From NCBI GenBank assembly GCA_032622095.1, contig CP136061.1:262788077-262852076 (forward strand): a DNA stretch of 64,000 bases. Reading direction: 5' to 3'. The notes under the pieces are model-generated. The model ran no database searches. It saw only the letters and a program-made list of their open reading frames with translations, and was not told the origin of the DNA. Position 1 is the first letter of the stretch. Every line of letters starts with the position of its first letter. This DNA comes from Siphonodentalium dalli (taxonomy: Eukaryota > Mollusca > Scaphopoda > Gadilida > Siphonodentaliidae). Shown here one piece after another: positions 9,946 through 23,681 of the stretch. A program made the translations under genes and the position numbers.

Positions 9946-10634
9946 GACGAGTATGAGATACCTTTTATCACATGATCAAATAAACGCGAACAATTCATCG
10001 AAAACAACAATCATAAACTACAGCGATCGCAAGTTATTTGAAGAGCGCCGTGACGTCATCGCACGCGCTGATATTAAACGTGTCTATTACCGATAATTAT
10101 GAAACTGCTTTTATGGCCAAATTATGTGATAAAACCAAATATGACGTACCAACAGAGAATACTTTATCTTGTTAGCATTCTCAATCAAGGAAAATTGCAG
10201 ATCAGCTGAGCTGATAGATTTAATGTGAATTATGATAAAATTAATCCAATTTAGGGCCAAAATAAAAAATGTGTTTTGATTCTCGGGCATAGCTGCGTCT
10301 GGAAAAAAGACCCGCATTGAACCATTTGATTACGATTTTCAAATTTTACCAAAGCTGTCAAATGATAACACGAAAATAGGAAACTAGAAAACAGAAATTA
10401 GTTATGTTTCAAACATCGAATATGATAGACATACAATGATGCATGTGTTGGTATTCAAAAACAGACACTAGGCAACGATAACTACCAGGTATATTGTCAC
10501 CACAAGCTGCCCAAACCCCAAGTTTATTAAATCTAATGTGTTAAAATATTTCGGTATTTTATCAATTCGAAAAGGTAAACGGTAAACAATTTTGAGATTT
10601 ACAATTTCGGGAACGCAAACCGGAAAGAAATATG
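9946..10634 (+). promoter_or_regulatory. Candidate promoter and first exon ending ATG (A1)
   Basis: A perfect TGACGTCA (CRE-type palindrome) lies at 10051-10058 in a locally GC-rich stretch. Further down, CGGGAACGCAAACCGGAAAG precedes ATG at 10632-10634, immediately followed by a strong donor, GTGAGT. A matching acceptor (TTGTTTCAG) lies at 10986-10994. Joined in frame, the next exon would read GTTACCTTGACCCCACCAG and then a TGA stop eight codons after ATG (stop 11016-11018). It may be the 5' remnant of a gene, or chance. The ATG-donor recurs at 21974, 33317, 48112, 54914 and 61716. The CRE recurs only in A (21393 and 32736). Confidence 0.25.
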
Positions 10635-11107
10635 GTGAGTATTGGTGATGTGTATGCTGGTTTAATATTTGAAGTTTTTATGGCTAGCATGTATTGAGGT
10701 ACATAATACTTATTCAGATACGGCAGACTAAATCATTCTAGACTTTCTATGAAGATCATTATATATATCTTTTCGTTTCGATTGTATTCACGTTCCGTAT
10801 TTTTATTTGAGTAATTGAACCGGATATTTAGGTGACACTCGACAGTTTCGAATGATCAGTAGGGGTAAATTTCTTAGAATAGAGTACCAGTGTTTTCTGT
10901 CACCGTGGGTGTGGTATGTTTATTGAGAGAAGGTTAGATATGAATTTGTGGATTTTTAGAGGATGTCTTTGAGTTTTGAAAAATATTGTTTCAGGTTACC
11001 TTGACCCCACCAGTATGAAGTAGTAGCGATTTCTGCGAAACAGTGGCTCCAGACACCAGCGTGACTTTTTAGCACCTAAAATTGCAGCGTTCTGTTTAGA
11101 TACTTAA

Positions 11108-11498
11108 CCCTTTACCCAACAAACCGGCCAAAACCGGCCAAATAAAGCTTCAACAGCCTAAAATATCTTCGGTCTGTCTCAATAGAACCATACAAATATG
11201 GATATCATTGGAACCGGCTCATTGACACATTGTGATAGTTACAGTTATGCCATGTGCCAATGCATTCCCTTATATATGCGAGTCGACCATAGGTCGCCTC
11301 GCATATATAAGAGAATGCATTGGCCTAAAAAAAAATCTTTTTTAACACTTTTTACCATTTTTTCTTACATTCTTTAACAATTTTATAATTTTTAATGTGT
11401 TAAGCCAATGCATTCTCTTATATATGCGAGGCGACCTATGTTCGACTCGCATATATAAGAGAATGCATTGGCACATGGCCGTTCTGATGGGTAAAGGG
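11108..11498. mobile_element. piggyBac-like MITE with two internal hairpins
   Basis: The left end reads TTAA then CCCTTTACCCAAC, and the right end reads GGGTAAAGGG then TCAA. TTAA target sites with CCC-starting inverted ends are the hallmark of piggyBac-superfamily elements. At about 390 bp with no reading frame it is non-autonomous. Two 69-bp hairpins (11256-11324 and 11404-11472) share 27-bp arms; the first has one CTCCCTTAT-type change in its left arm. They are separated by an A/T-rich spacer. The left 165 bases are the inverted counterpart of the nested MITE at 4635-4972, so the two belong to one family. The right TTAA has decayed to TCAA. Confidence 0.75.
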
Positions 11499-12073
11499 TC
11501 AAAGACCGATTTCGGGGCTGAAAAATTTCCAGCAAGTCGTGTATGCTCTGATCGATGGAATAATCGTTTAAACGCCAAACGACCTAGAAACACCTATTTG
11601 GAAACACATGTCATACGTCAATCAACCGAGATGATGGCCAAAATGGTGCATGCAGTTAAAAACAAAATATTTCATGTATATTATATAGTTTATTTAATTC
11701 AGGCTCAAATGGCCCATATGATAGAAATATCAATTATATGTAATACAGAATGTCTGTCCAATGTTTGAAAAGATAAGATTCTTTCTTATCAACATAGGAA
11801 CAGAGCTCACAACATTCCTGGCGTACATCCCACTTGCGCTACATCTCCATTCATATGCCATAAACTTCCTACAGGCATTGTTATAACATACAATTATGGG
11901 TGAAATTTTCCCACAAAGTACAGCTGCAAAGTACAACAATATAATGATGAAATATACGATGAAAAAGATGGCGTTTTACATCAAATGAGCACTTGTAAAA
12001 AAATTCATGTGGATATTGGAACGGGAACAAATTATTCTATATTGCCTCATAATATCATCATCAAACGAACGCG

Positions 12074-12338
12074 ATTTGATTGATTGATTTTATTTGGCAC
12101 AGGGTACCAGGGATAACACAAGAAAGTCTAGCACGCGCCGTTAGGGAGAGTCGTTTCTTGAAGTATCCATCCAGGCACACTATCTGACTCAGACAGGCAC
12201 ACTCATCCAGTTTTGCGATTTTTTTCGATCCACCGGGATTCGAACTGACGGCGCGCACCTGGTCGTTCGTAGAGCAATTGTCTGTCACTGGTGCAGAAGG
12301 GTTATTTCACTTTACCGATTGCGCTAACGGAGCTCTCT
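12074..12338 (-). mobile_element. tRNA-derived SINE (A2)
   Basis: Segmental copy of the SINE at 731-995, with the same boxes and the same AATC tail. Confidence 0.75.
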
Positions 12339-12700
12339 ATAATGATGTTGACGGCTAAATATGGGGAATTTACTTGTACGTATGTGTCAGTAATTATTAA
12401 ATTGAGTACCGGTATATTACTGACCCCCCCCCGCATTAATAGTTACTTGTTATGTAAATTGTTTATCCTCATGCAACGTCACGTCAAATAAGTTGCATGT
12501 ATACCTTGGTTAATAAACTGCTTTACTCGTATTTAAATGAGGGGAAAAATAGTTGGACTCAAGTTTATCTAAACTACAGTCCATAGGTAAAACATAGGTT
12601 CGAACGGAAGCAATTGATTTTTAAATTGATTTCAGTTTTGTCATCATTCTGCTTTTCTAATAAATTGGTTATTGTAAACGTCATCCAATTAGAAAATTAT

Positions 12701-12832
12701 AAGTGGGTTATAAGTGGCACTTTTTGATACATTGTGCGCTATAACTGGGCGAGGCACATTTTGTACATTGTGCGTTATAAGTGAGCGTGGCACTTTTTGG
12801 TACAGTGTGCGTAATAAGTGGGCGTTTCCAAA
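12701..12832 (-). repeat. Short reversed satellite block (A2)
   Basis: Segmental copy of 1359-1490. Confidence 0.85.
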
Positions 12833-13101
12833 GTCGGCAATGACAAAAAACAGTTTTCAGCGCCTTGCTTCGCTCGGACTGCGTAATGAAGATGGCAAAC
12901 ATTGACTCTCAAAGTAACCCGACCAACGGAGAGATAGCGTGCGGATGGGTTCAGACTTTTGGAAAATTCCTCCGTAAATGGCTGTATTTGAGTGCGGCAT
13001 CACTAAGCTATTTTTGGTATCGTATGTTGGCGGACGACAAAAATGTTTTTTCAGCGCCTCGCTTCGCTCGGACTATGCAGTGTAGATGCGCAAACTTTGA
13101 C

Positions 13102-14674
13102 CGCACTTTCAGCGCACACTGTACTAAAAAGTTTACCAAAAAGCGTACCAAAAAGTGCCACGCCCACTTTCAGCGCACGCTGTACCAAAAAGTGTACCAA
13201 AAAGTGCCACGCCCACTTTCAGCGCACGCTGTACCAAAAATTGTACCAAAAAGTGTACCAAAAAGTGACACCCACTTTTAGCGCACACTGTACCAAAAAG
13301 TGCCACGCCCACTTATAGCGTACGCTGTACCAAAAAGTGCCACGCCCAACTTCAGAGCAAACTGTACCAAAAAGTGTACCAAAAAGTGCCACGCCCACTT
13401 TCAGCGCAAACTGTACAAAAAAGTGTACCAAAAAGTGCCACGCCCACTTTTAGCGCACACTGTACCAAAAAGTGAACAAAAAAGCGTACAAAAAAGTGCC
13501 ACGCCCACTTTCAGCGCACGCTGTGCCAAAAAGTGTGCCAAAAAGTGTACCAAAAAGAGACACACCAACTTTTAGCGCACACTGTACCAACAAATGTACC
13601 AAAAAGTGTAACAAAAAGTGCCACGCCCACTTTCAGCGCACGCTGTACCAAAAATTGTACCAAAAAGTGCCACGCCCACTTATAGCGTACGCTGTACAAA
13701 AAATAGTACCAAAAAGTGCCACGCCCACTTTCAGCGCACACTGTACCAAAAGTGTACCAAAAAGTGCCACGCCCACTTTTAGCGTACACTGTACCAAAAG
13801 GTGTACCAAAAAGCGTACCAAAAAGTGCCACACCCACTTTTAGCGCATACTGTACCAAAAAGTGTACCAAAAAGCGTACCAAAAAGTGCCACGCCCACTT
13901 TCAGCGCACACTGTACCAAAAAGTGTACCAAAAAGTGACACCCACTTTTAGCGCACACTGTACCAAAAAGTGTACCAAAAAGTGCCACGCCCACTTATAG
14001 CGTACGCTGTACAAAAAATAGTACCAAAAAGTGCCACGCCCACTTTCAGCGCACACTGTACCAAAAGTGTACCAAAAAGTGCCACGCCCACTTTTAGCGT
14101 ACACTGTACCAAAAGGTGTACCAAAAATTTCCACACCCACTTTTAGCGCATACTGTACCAAAAAGTGTACAAAAAAGCGTACCAAAAAGTGCCACGCCCA
14201 CTTTCAGCGCACACTGTACCAAAAAGTGTACCAAAAAGTGACACCCACTTTTAGCGCACACTGTACCAAAAAGTGTACCAAAAAGTACCACGCCCACTTT
14301 TAGCGTACGCTGTACCAAAAAGTGCCACGCCCACCTTCAGAGCAAACTGTACCAAAAAGTGTACCAAAAAGTGCCACGCCCACTTTCAGCGCAAACTGTA
14401 CAAAAAAGTGTACCAAAAAGTGCCACGCCCACTTTCAGCGCACACTGTACCAAAAGTGTACCAAAAAGTGCCACGCCCACTTTTAGCGTACACTGTACCA
14501 AAAGGTGTACCAAAAAGCGTACCAAAAAGTGCCACGCCCACTTTCAGCGCACACTGTACCAAAAAGTGTACAAAAAAGCGTACCAAAAAGTGCCACCCAC
14601 TTTTAGCGCACACTGTACCAAAAAGTGCCACGCCCACTTATAGCGTACGCTGTACAAAAAATAGTACCAAAAAG
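13102..14674 (+). repeat. GTACCAAAAAGT satellite array (A2)
   Basis: Segmental copy of the A1 array, with monomer order and variants conserved position by position, so the array was copied as a block and not re-expanded. A few private substitutions are present. Confidence 0.95.
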
Positions 14675-14805
14675 TTGCCATTCATCGGAAAGCTCTCAGT
14701 GAGAGCTTTCCAATGAATGGCAACAAGCCATATTTCCGACTAAATCCTGAAAAGTTACCTAAAATTCTGCTGTGGTTAAGGAGTTGATTATTTAGAGCAT
14801 TACTG
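14675..14805. mobile_element. Palindromic MITE, right half (A2)
   Basis: Segmental copy of the truncated MITE fused to satellite. Confidence 0.85.
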
Positions 14806-15050
14806 TATATCACATCCCCATTTACTTATCAAACTACTATCGCAGAAACACTGCTATAGATTACGTGGTGATATTGTACATTCCGTAATATTGACATTGA
14901 TCATATTCCAAGCCATGAATGTCAATCGACCATAATAACACATGTCTCTTTGTCTCAAACTTTTAAATGAATTGCCATGACTTTGTTTCATATACATCAA
15001 GGAAACTATAGGGAACTATAGAAGCCTGGAAATACTGTGTCTGACATTTT

Positions 15051-15422
15051 CAGAATGAGGTCCCCAGACGGTGAGATTAGTGATGTTACCCCACAAAGGG
15101 AACTAGCATCGCCAAATTCACCCTCTGGAGACCTCTTTCTGCTTAGACCTCATCTTCTGTGAAGTATCTACAGTCTCAAATTAACATTGTTTTAGTTACT
15201 TTTTCCCTTCTGTTCAGTTTCTATATCCCATAATTTGCAGAAGATAAAATGTTTAATCGATGTGACTAATGGTGAACATCACAAATGTCAGCTGGGGAAC
15301 ATCAGGTCTCCCATAGCAGTTGAGGCCTGAGCAGAATGAGGTTCCCTATGGATGAATTTGGTGACATTCACCATGTGTGTGTGGTAGCATTACTATATTC
15401 ACAATCCTGGGACCTTATTCTG
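15051..15422. repeat. Pair of 91-bp palindromes (A2)
   Basis: Segmental copy of the 3709-4080 pair. Confidence 0.75.
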
Positions 15423-15641
15423 CAAATGACAGACAGAGTACTTCCAGACTTGGAACTATATTGTGAACGGTGCAAGGATATGAGATATATGAGTGAAATG
15501 TGATTGCACCATTCACAATGAATCTCATGCTTACGACATTCCATGTTTGTTACAAACCTTGTATCATATATATCCAGCACATGAATATGACTCAGATGTA
15601 TATTTTAATGTTTGCTGTTTTGTACTGCTGAAACCTCTAAC

Positions 15642-16447
15642 TTAGGCCAATGGGGGAATTGTCACAAGGCACCGATCACATTTGTAGCCAGATTTTAAAA
15701 TCGATCACAAATGTAGCCAGCTTTTCACAGGCAATCACATTCGTAGCTAGCTTTTCAAATTCCATCGTTTTATATGCAATATATGACATTGCGTAAGTTA
15801 TGTGACTAAAATTTGCGATGTCATGCTTCAGAACTGGGTTCATTTTTTGGTTGAAAGCCCTATGTATATAAATGATTAAATAATATTTAATGTATTTCTT
15901 CCATTATAAATGTATGTTGTTTTTCATTCATCTACTCAAGAATATGATTAGCCAAACAATTAGTCTCGTTCATTAACCCTTTACCCAACAGAACGGCCCT
16001 GTGCCTCGCATATATAAGAGAATGCATTGGCTTAACACATATTAAAAATGATAAAATTGTCAAAGAATGTAGAAAAATATTATAATAATTGTTTAAAAAA
16101 TGTAAGAAAAAATTATAAAATTGTTAAAGAATGTAAGAAAAAATGGTAAAAGAGAATGCATTGGCACAGGGCATAACTGTAACCATCACAATGTGGTCAA
16201 TGAACCGGTTCCAATGATATCCATATTTGTATGGTGTTATTGAGACAGACCGAAGATATTTTAGGCTGTTGAAGCTTTATTTGGGCGTTTTTGGCCGTTT
16301 TGTTGGGTAAAGGGTTAAACCCACATGAAGATGAAAAGCTGGCAACGAATGTGATCGCCCTTGAAAAGCTAACTACATTTGTGTTCAATTTTAAAAGCTG
16401 GATACGAATGTGATCGATGCCTTGTGACAATGACCCCATCGGCCTAA
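15642..16447. mobile_element. Foldback element with nested MITE (A2)
   Basis: Segmental copy of 4300-5105. Confidence 0.75.
15977..16314. mobile_element. piggyBac-like MITE nested in the foldback (A2)
   Basis: Segmental copy of 4635-4972 with both TTAA sites. Confidence 0.85.
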
Positions 16448-18573
16448 CTTTGATGCCATAAATTTTCTGGTTTGCTCTGTTTATCCTGACAATGTCCACA
16501 ATAATAATGTCAATTGGCTGAACCTGAAATGTACCTGTAACTTATCTTGTCTTCCTGTAATTATTTCCGTTGATGACAAAAGTTATAAATATAGTTAGGT
16601 TTCATTTGTTTATTTAAATGATGCTCAATTTATTTACAAATGCTTTTTAATCCTTTTTAACTTTCAATTTTTGCAAATGCATTCTCTTATATATGCGAGT
16701 CTCCCACAGGAGCTTCATACATATATAAGAGAATACATTGACCTAACAATATTTACCTATGGTCGACTCACATATATAATAGAATGCACAGGCACAGGAT
16801 CTTTAATGCTGCACCAGCGCAGTTCCCATCATGAAATTAATTTAGACCAAGTAGGGTAATAGTGCTTAGTTAAGAACTGCTTTTAGAAGTGAATTTTACT
16901 TGGCTAAATAGATAAAAAAAAAAAACTATGTTCTCAGGTGCCTTCCTATCACATCAAGAGGCCTCATAAAACATGTTATTTACAAATTTATGCAGATTTC
17001 AAAATCTGATGTTCCATTTTTCCACATTTTGATAATTAGATTGTTTATAATGACTATAAAGCACTGGGTGAGGGTTTTATAAAACTCTGTATATCTGCTA
17101 ATTTCTAGAATTCTTGGGAAAAAGTAAAAGTCCGGCCTCCCTTATTCAGTTTTCCATGTTTAATTATCTGTGAACAGATATTTATTTCTATGACCTAATT
17201 TTGTTTTCTAGCATAATATAACTTGTTAAAGTGAAAGTGCAATACAGCTGAAGGCCAGTGTTTTGTTAAACAAGACGTGAATTGTGTCACTGTACGGAAA
17301 TTTGTTAATTCTTCTGAATACTTAATGGATTCTCCCATTCAGTGATAAAAGAGTAGACTGGAATGGTCCATTCTTCATTTGTAGGGGTGTTCAGATACTA
17401 TAATCAGACGTCAATCGGAGAAACATTCTTTTTGGATTCATTTGTAATGGTGTTCAGATAATAAGGCTCGCTGTTGAACTTATAAACTGAACATCATACA
17501 AATGAATTATTAGGAATCGAGTAATTATGCATCATCACATATTCAGTTATCAGCCCGTTGAATAATAAATGTAACTAATTTAACAAGTTTGATAGATGAT
17601 TGTGTGAATTGTGTTCTATAGTTATTCCACATCTCAGCACCAAGGCCATCATTAAAGTGATGTGAAACATTCTGGTAGGTTGATAAAATAAAAATGGAGA
17701 ATAATCTTACTCAAAGTAGTTATTATTACAAATATTATATCCAAATTGACAACACATGCCGTCATTCTTATATATTAATTGAATGCAGTGAATCTCGGTG
17801 GCCAAATCATTTTTGTTAGCTTATCGCCGATAGTTGCGTCCAAAATAGAGAAGTAAATATTTACAATTGAGCGTGGTTCAGACGATGTTTCTATGCAGTT
17901 GTACGGTCGATTTGCTTGAGATTTTCGCCGATGTGAGTAGAATGCTACATTCCCACAGTTGACATAGCGCCTGAATACTATATTATCAGTTCCACGCACC
18001 CGAGCAAGTCCATAATATATCTTTAATGTGTATTTTGTATTATGTATTATGTTTCACATGTGATAAATTGAAATGTTTATTTCATGCTGATCATTTAGTA
18101 TGCTAAATACTTATTGGACATTGAAAGATGTATTCAGGGTTCCAGGGCAAGTTTTACGATTAAATTCTAGTGTTTATAAGTTAGCATGTGTGGAATTGGA
18201 ATGCCACCTCAAAAACTAACCATTAATTCATATAGTTTTGTTGATCTGGATGGACAATAAAAGTTAGCACCTTGATTTTTCAACAACTATATGACAATTT
18301 TACACTCGAGTCATGAACTCATTTCATTATAATTACCATGTTGTTTGCATCGTTCATAGAACACATGAGTGTATTTTGCACTAATCCATGGCTCAAATTC
18401 ATTAATTTGTTGCATATATTTGAGTATAAAAGGAAATGGTACCATAAATGGCCAGTGTACAGTACCCTTTTAACAAGCTATTTGTGTGTAGATCTTCAAA
18501 TTCAGGTATCACCTCCCAGAAAAAAACAAACATCCAGAACAACACATAAACCCATATCGCTAAATTGATCATA

Positions 18574-18787
18574 CAGTAATGCCCTAAATAATCAGACCCC
18601 TTAATCACAGCAGAATTATGGGTAACTTTTCAGGATTTAGTCGGAAATATGAATTGTTGCCATTCATCAGAAAGCTCTCACTAAGAGCTTTCCTATGAAT
18701 GGCAACAAGCCATATTTCCAACTAAATCCTGAAAAATTACCCATAATTCTGCTGTGATTAAGGAGTCGATTATTTAGCTCATTACTG
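18574..18787. mobile_element. Palindromic TA-flanked MITE (A2)
   Basis: Segmental copy of 7232-7445. Confidence 0.85.
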
Positions 18788-21700
18788 TATGTTGTTGTAA
18801 CTCTCGAATCGTGAGTATATCTTTAACAGATGTGTATTAAGTTATGTTGCAGGATACATCTTTAACAGGTGTGTAATAAGTTATGTTGCATGATACTTTT
18901 CTGTAAATCAAAGCTAACATTTTGTGATCCTTCGAATATTGTTATAAAACGGTCACACATCAATCATGTTATTTTAGATTGCTAAATATAAATTAATAGA
19001 CAACTATTGTTTATATGAACGGTTCTAAATGTCAAATTAATAGACAACTATTGTTTATATGTATGATTCTAAATGTCAAATTAATAGACAACTATTGTTT
19101 ATATGTATGATTCTAAATGTCAAATTAATAGACAACTATTCTTTATATGTATGGTTCTTTTTCCAATTTTCCACATTCCAAAATTTATTTTCTCTTTTCA
19201 TATTTGTTTATACAAAACACAAACTTACTTTCTTATTTTCTTAGATTAACACGAACATTCCATTTATTATACTATCTTTATTTATTACATATTTCTTATT
19301 TCATTCCGAGATGTAAACAGATGGCGAGATGTACGAAGCTTGTGTATTATACGATATGATTTTATTTCATAGTAACACAAGCATGCCTGGTGTGTCTGAC
19401 ATCTGCAGAATGAGGTGCCCAGAGGGTAAATTTAGTGATGCTACCCTGCATGGTGGGCTAGCATAACCAAATTCACCCTCTGGGGACCTCATTCTGCTTT
19501 GGCCTCATCTTCTGGGAAGTATCTACAGTCTCAAATTAACATTGTTTTTAGTTACTTTCGCCATTCAACTGGGGAACTTCAATTTGATCCTAGGCCTCCC
19601 ATAGCAGTTAACGCCTAAGCAGAATGAGGTCCCCAGTGGGTAAATTTGGTGATGTTAACCCTCTATGCAGGATTGCTTCACTAAATTCACCCTCTAGGGA
19701 CCTCATTCTACAATTGACAGACACGCTATATGCAGGCTTGAACACGAGCTATCTGTTACAAGTAATGTCATCTCAAACAATTTATGTATAGAATGTTCTG
19801 TAATATTGTGATCTGAAGTACTGAACTTTGTGGTGTTATATTAAAGTGATGTGAAACACTCCGGTATGGTGATCAAATATAAAAGGAGAATAACCTTGTT
19901 CAAAGTAGTAATTTTTATACGCCCTTTTGAAAAAAAGGCCGTATTATAGTATTGGTCTGTCCGTCCGGGCGTTAACCTGTTGTCCGGATGATAACTTTAG
20001 TTAGAGTGAACCGATTTCAATAAAATTTGGTATGTGGGTTTATTAGCCGAAAAGTAAGTTCAAGTTCGAATTTGGGTTCCGCCCGCCAATTTTCACCGGA
20101 GTTATGCCCCTTATTTGACGTTTTTTGACTTAGAAAATCCTTGAAATTTGTTGTCCGGATGATAACTTTAGTATAGTTTATCGGAATGAATCCAAATTTG
20201 GTATATTACTTTCTCCCACCAAAACACAGGTCAAGTTCGAACTTGGGTTCTGTCCGACCATTTTTGGCAGAGTTATGCCCCTTTTTTTTATAAACTATGA
20301 TACCTGTGGTATTGTTGTGAATATTTATTGTTAATAAACTAATTTTGATCACTGAAGCAGCGTTCGATGTAATACTGATGTAACTAGATGATACTGGGGA
20401 CCCTTGAAGCGGACAGTGAATCTCTAAGAATAATGTCTCCAATAATACTTGTGTTCACATACAAAATTAGGTTTCCTGAGTGAAGTAATATCCAGGAATT
20501 TTCTGTTTCTATGTTTTGTTTCTACAGTTTCATTTCTATATTTTAAGATGTTTATATTATTTCTGTTGTATAAATTGTGTTTTTCATGTGATAATACAGG
20601 TCAGATGTACAAGTTCAATGTCTACTTATTTCATTTGAATACTAACCGCCTATGGATAAAGCTGATCAAAATATGTTTTAAGTCAGTCACTGTCTGTTTT
20701 CTTGAGGAAATCCCTGGCGTAACCCTTTCATGACTGGAGCTTCCTGAAAGTTTGTGAAAACCCTGTGCCAGTGCATTCTCTTATATATGCGAGTCTCCCA
20801 TAGGATTATGCATATTATCTTCTGCAAATAAGGGGATATAGAAACAGCAGGAGTAACTAAAAACAATGTTAAATTGAGACTAAAGATACTTCCCAGAAGA
20901 CGAGGCAAATAAGATATTCTGAAATATGTAGACATTATCTGTGATCCATACAGTTTAGAGATGACTCAGATAAGGTATAGTGTGACCTGTATGATTGTTT
21001 ACTTATGACATGCTTCATAAATTATACATTTTATACTCTACTTCATACACTTTCTTTCTCTAACACTGCCTGATTATTTTATTTACAGTAAAAGAATTCA
21101 ATTTACATTGTGTTTGACTTAGTTATTCCCTGACACCCAGTTCTGACATATATTGCCAAAAAATCACATGAGTTTCTATTTTATACGGAATTTATCAACC
21201 GAGTTGACAAAATTCGATTCGAGCCGAGGTTTACCGAGGCTCAAATAGAATTTAGTGGACGAGGTTGATAAATTACGCATAAAATAGGACGAGTATGAGA
21301 TACCTTTTATCACATGATCAAATAAACGCGAACAATTCATCGAAAACAACAATCATAAACTACAGCGATCGCAAGTTATTTGAAGAGCGCCGTGACGTCA
21401 TCGCACGCGCTGATATTAAACGTGTCTATTACCGATAATTATGAAACTGCTTTTATGGCCAAATTATGTGATAAAACCAAATATGACGTACCAACAGAGA
21501 ATACTTTATCTTGTTAGCATTCTCAATCAAGGAAAATTGCAGATCAGCTGAGCTGATAGATTTAATGTGAATTATGATAAAATTAATCCAATTTAGGGCC
21601 AAAATAAAAAATGTGTTTTGATTCTCGGGCATAGCTGCGTCTGGAAAAAAGACCCACATTGAACCATTTGATTACGATTTTCAAATTTTACCAAAGCTGT

Positions 21701-22449
21701 CAAATGATAACACGAAAATAGGAAACTAGAAAACAGAAATTAGTTATGTTTCAAACATCGAATATGATAGACATACAATGATGCATGTGTTGGTATTCAA
21801 AAACAGACACTAGGCAACGATAACTACCAGGTATATTGTCACCACAAGCTGCCCAAACCCCAAGTTTATTAAATCTAATGTGTTAAAATATTTCGGTATT
21901 TTATCAATTCGAAAAGGTAAACGGTAAACAATTTTGAGATTTACAATTTCGGGAACGCAAACCGGAAAGAAATATGGTGAGTATTGGTGATGTGTATGCT
22001 GGTTTAATATTTGAAGTTTTTATGGCTAGCATGTATTGAGGTACATAATACTTATTCAGATACGGCAGACTAAATCATTCTAGACTTTCTATGAAGATCA
22101 TTATATATATCTTTTCGTTTCGATTGTATTCACGTTCCGTATTTTTATTTGAGTAATTGAACCGGATATTTAGGTGACACTCGACAGTTTCGAATGATCA
22201 GTAGGGGTAAATTTCTTAGAATAGAGTACCAGTGTTTTCTGTCACCGTGGGTGTGGTATGTTTATTGAGAGAAGGTTAGATATGAATTTGTGGATTTTTA
22301 GAGGATGTCTTTGAGTTTTGAAAAATATTGTTTCAGGTTACCTTGACCCCACCAGTATGAAGTAGTAGCGATTTCTGCGAAACAGTGGCTCCAGACACCA
22401 GCGTGACTTTTTAGCACCTAAAATTGCAGCGTTCTGTTTAGATACTTAA

Positions 22450-22840
22450 CCCTTTACCCAACAAACCGGCCAAAACCGGCCAAATAAAGCTTCAACAGCC
22501 TAAAATATCTTCGGTCTGTCTCAATAGAACCATACAAATATGGATATCATTGGAACCGGCTCATTGACACATTGTGATAGTTACAGTTATGCCATGTGCC
22601 AATGCATTCCCTTATATATGCGAGTCGACCATAGGTCGCCTCGCATATATAAGAGAATGCATTGGCCTAAAAAAAAATCTTTTTTAACACTTTTTACCAT
22701 TTTTTCTTACATTCTTTAACAATTTTATAATTTTTAATGTGTTAAGCCAATGCATTCTCTTATATATGCGAGGCGACCTATGTTCGACTCGCATATATAA
22801 GAGAATGCATTGGCACATGGCCGTTCTGATGGGTAAAGGG
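22450..22840. mobile_element. piggyBac-like MITE (A2/A3 border copy)
   Basis: Copy of 11108-11498 carried by the segmental duplication, with the same TTAA left flank, TCAA right flank and two hairpins. It is not an independent insertion. Confidence 0.75.
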
Positions 22841-23415
22841 TCAAAGACCGATTTCGGGGCTGAAAAATTTCCAGCAAGTCGTGTATGCTCTGATCGATGG
22901 AATAATCGTTTAAACGCCAAACGACCTAGAAACACCTATTTGGAAACACATGTCATACGTCAATCAACCGAGATGATGGCCAAAATGGTGCATGCAGTTA
23001 AAAACAAAATATTTCATGTATATTATATAGTTTATTTAATTCAGGCTCAAATGGCCCATATGATAGAAATATCAATTATATGTAATACAGAATGTCTGTC
23101 CAATGTTTGAAAAGATAAGATTCTTTCTTATCAACATAGGAACAGAGCTCACAACATTCCTGGCGTACATCCCACTTGCGCTACATCTCCATTCATATGC
23201 CATAAACTTCCTACAGGCATTGTTATAACATACAATTATGGGTGAAATTTTCCCACAAAGTACAGCTGCAAAGTACAACAATATAATGATGAAATATACG
23301 ATGAAAAAGATGGCGTTTTACATCAAATGAGCACTTGTAAAAAAATTCATGTGGATATTGGAACGGGAACAAATTATTCTATATTGCCTCATAATATCAT
23401 CATCAAACGAACGCG

Positions 23416-23681
23416 ATTTGATTGATTGATTTTATTTGGCACAGGGTACCAGGGATAACACAAGAAAGTCTAGCACGCGCCGTTAGGGAGAGTCGTTTCT
23501 TGAAGTATCCATCCAGGCACACTATCTGACTCAGACAGGCACACTCATCCAGTTTTGCGATTTTTTTTCGATCCACCGGGATTCGAACTGACGGCGCGCA
23601 CCTGGTCGTTCGTAGAGCAATTGTCTGTCACTGGTGCAGAAGGGTTATTTCACTTTACCGATTGCGCTAACGGAGCTCTCT
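23416..23681 (-). mobile_element. tRNA-derived SINE (A3)
   Basis: Segmental copy with one extra base in the T-run (A-run on the SINE strand) next to the B box near 23562. Confidence 0.75.

Larger units (their letters stand above)
1..11343. repeat. Segmental tandem unit A1 (11.34 kb)
   Basis: First copy of the 11.34 kb unit. Anchors recur at fixed spacing: the hairpin at 61 recurs at 11404, 22746 and 34089, and the site CAGTAGGGG at 10857 recurs at 22199 and 33542. The start is set by the window edge, so the true duplication breakpoint cannot be read. Base differences from other copies are rare: at about 1999-2002 this copy has CACTCCC where the others have CACGCCC, at about 5614 it has CACACCAAG against CACATCAAG, and the poly-C tract is one base longer. 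No protein gene is supported. The unit is a mosaic of miniature transposons, one SINE and satellite, itemised below. Confidence 0.95.
11344..22685. repeat. Segmental tandem unit A2 (11.342 kb)
   Basis: Second, nearly identical copy of unit A in direct orientation. Private differences seen by eye include AAAAAGAGACAC near 13553 (others AAAAAGTGACAC), TGATAAATTG near 18061 (others TGAGAAATTG) and GACCCACATT near 21651 (others GACCCGCATT). Every sub-element of A1 recurs here at +11342 or +11343. Stretches not itemised separately are the same unrecognised AT-rich sequence described for A1. Confidence 0.95.
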
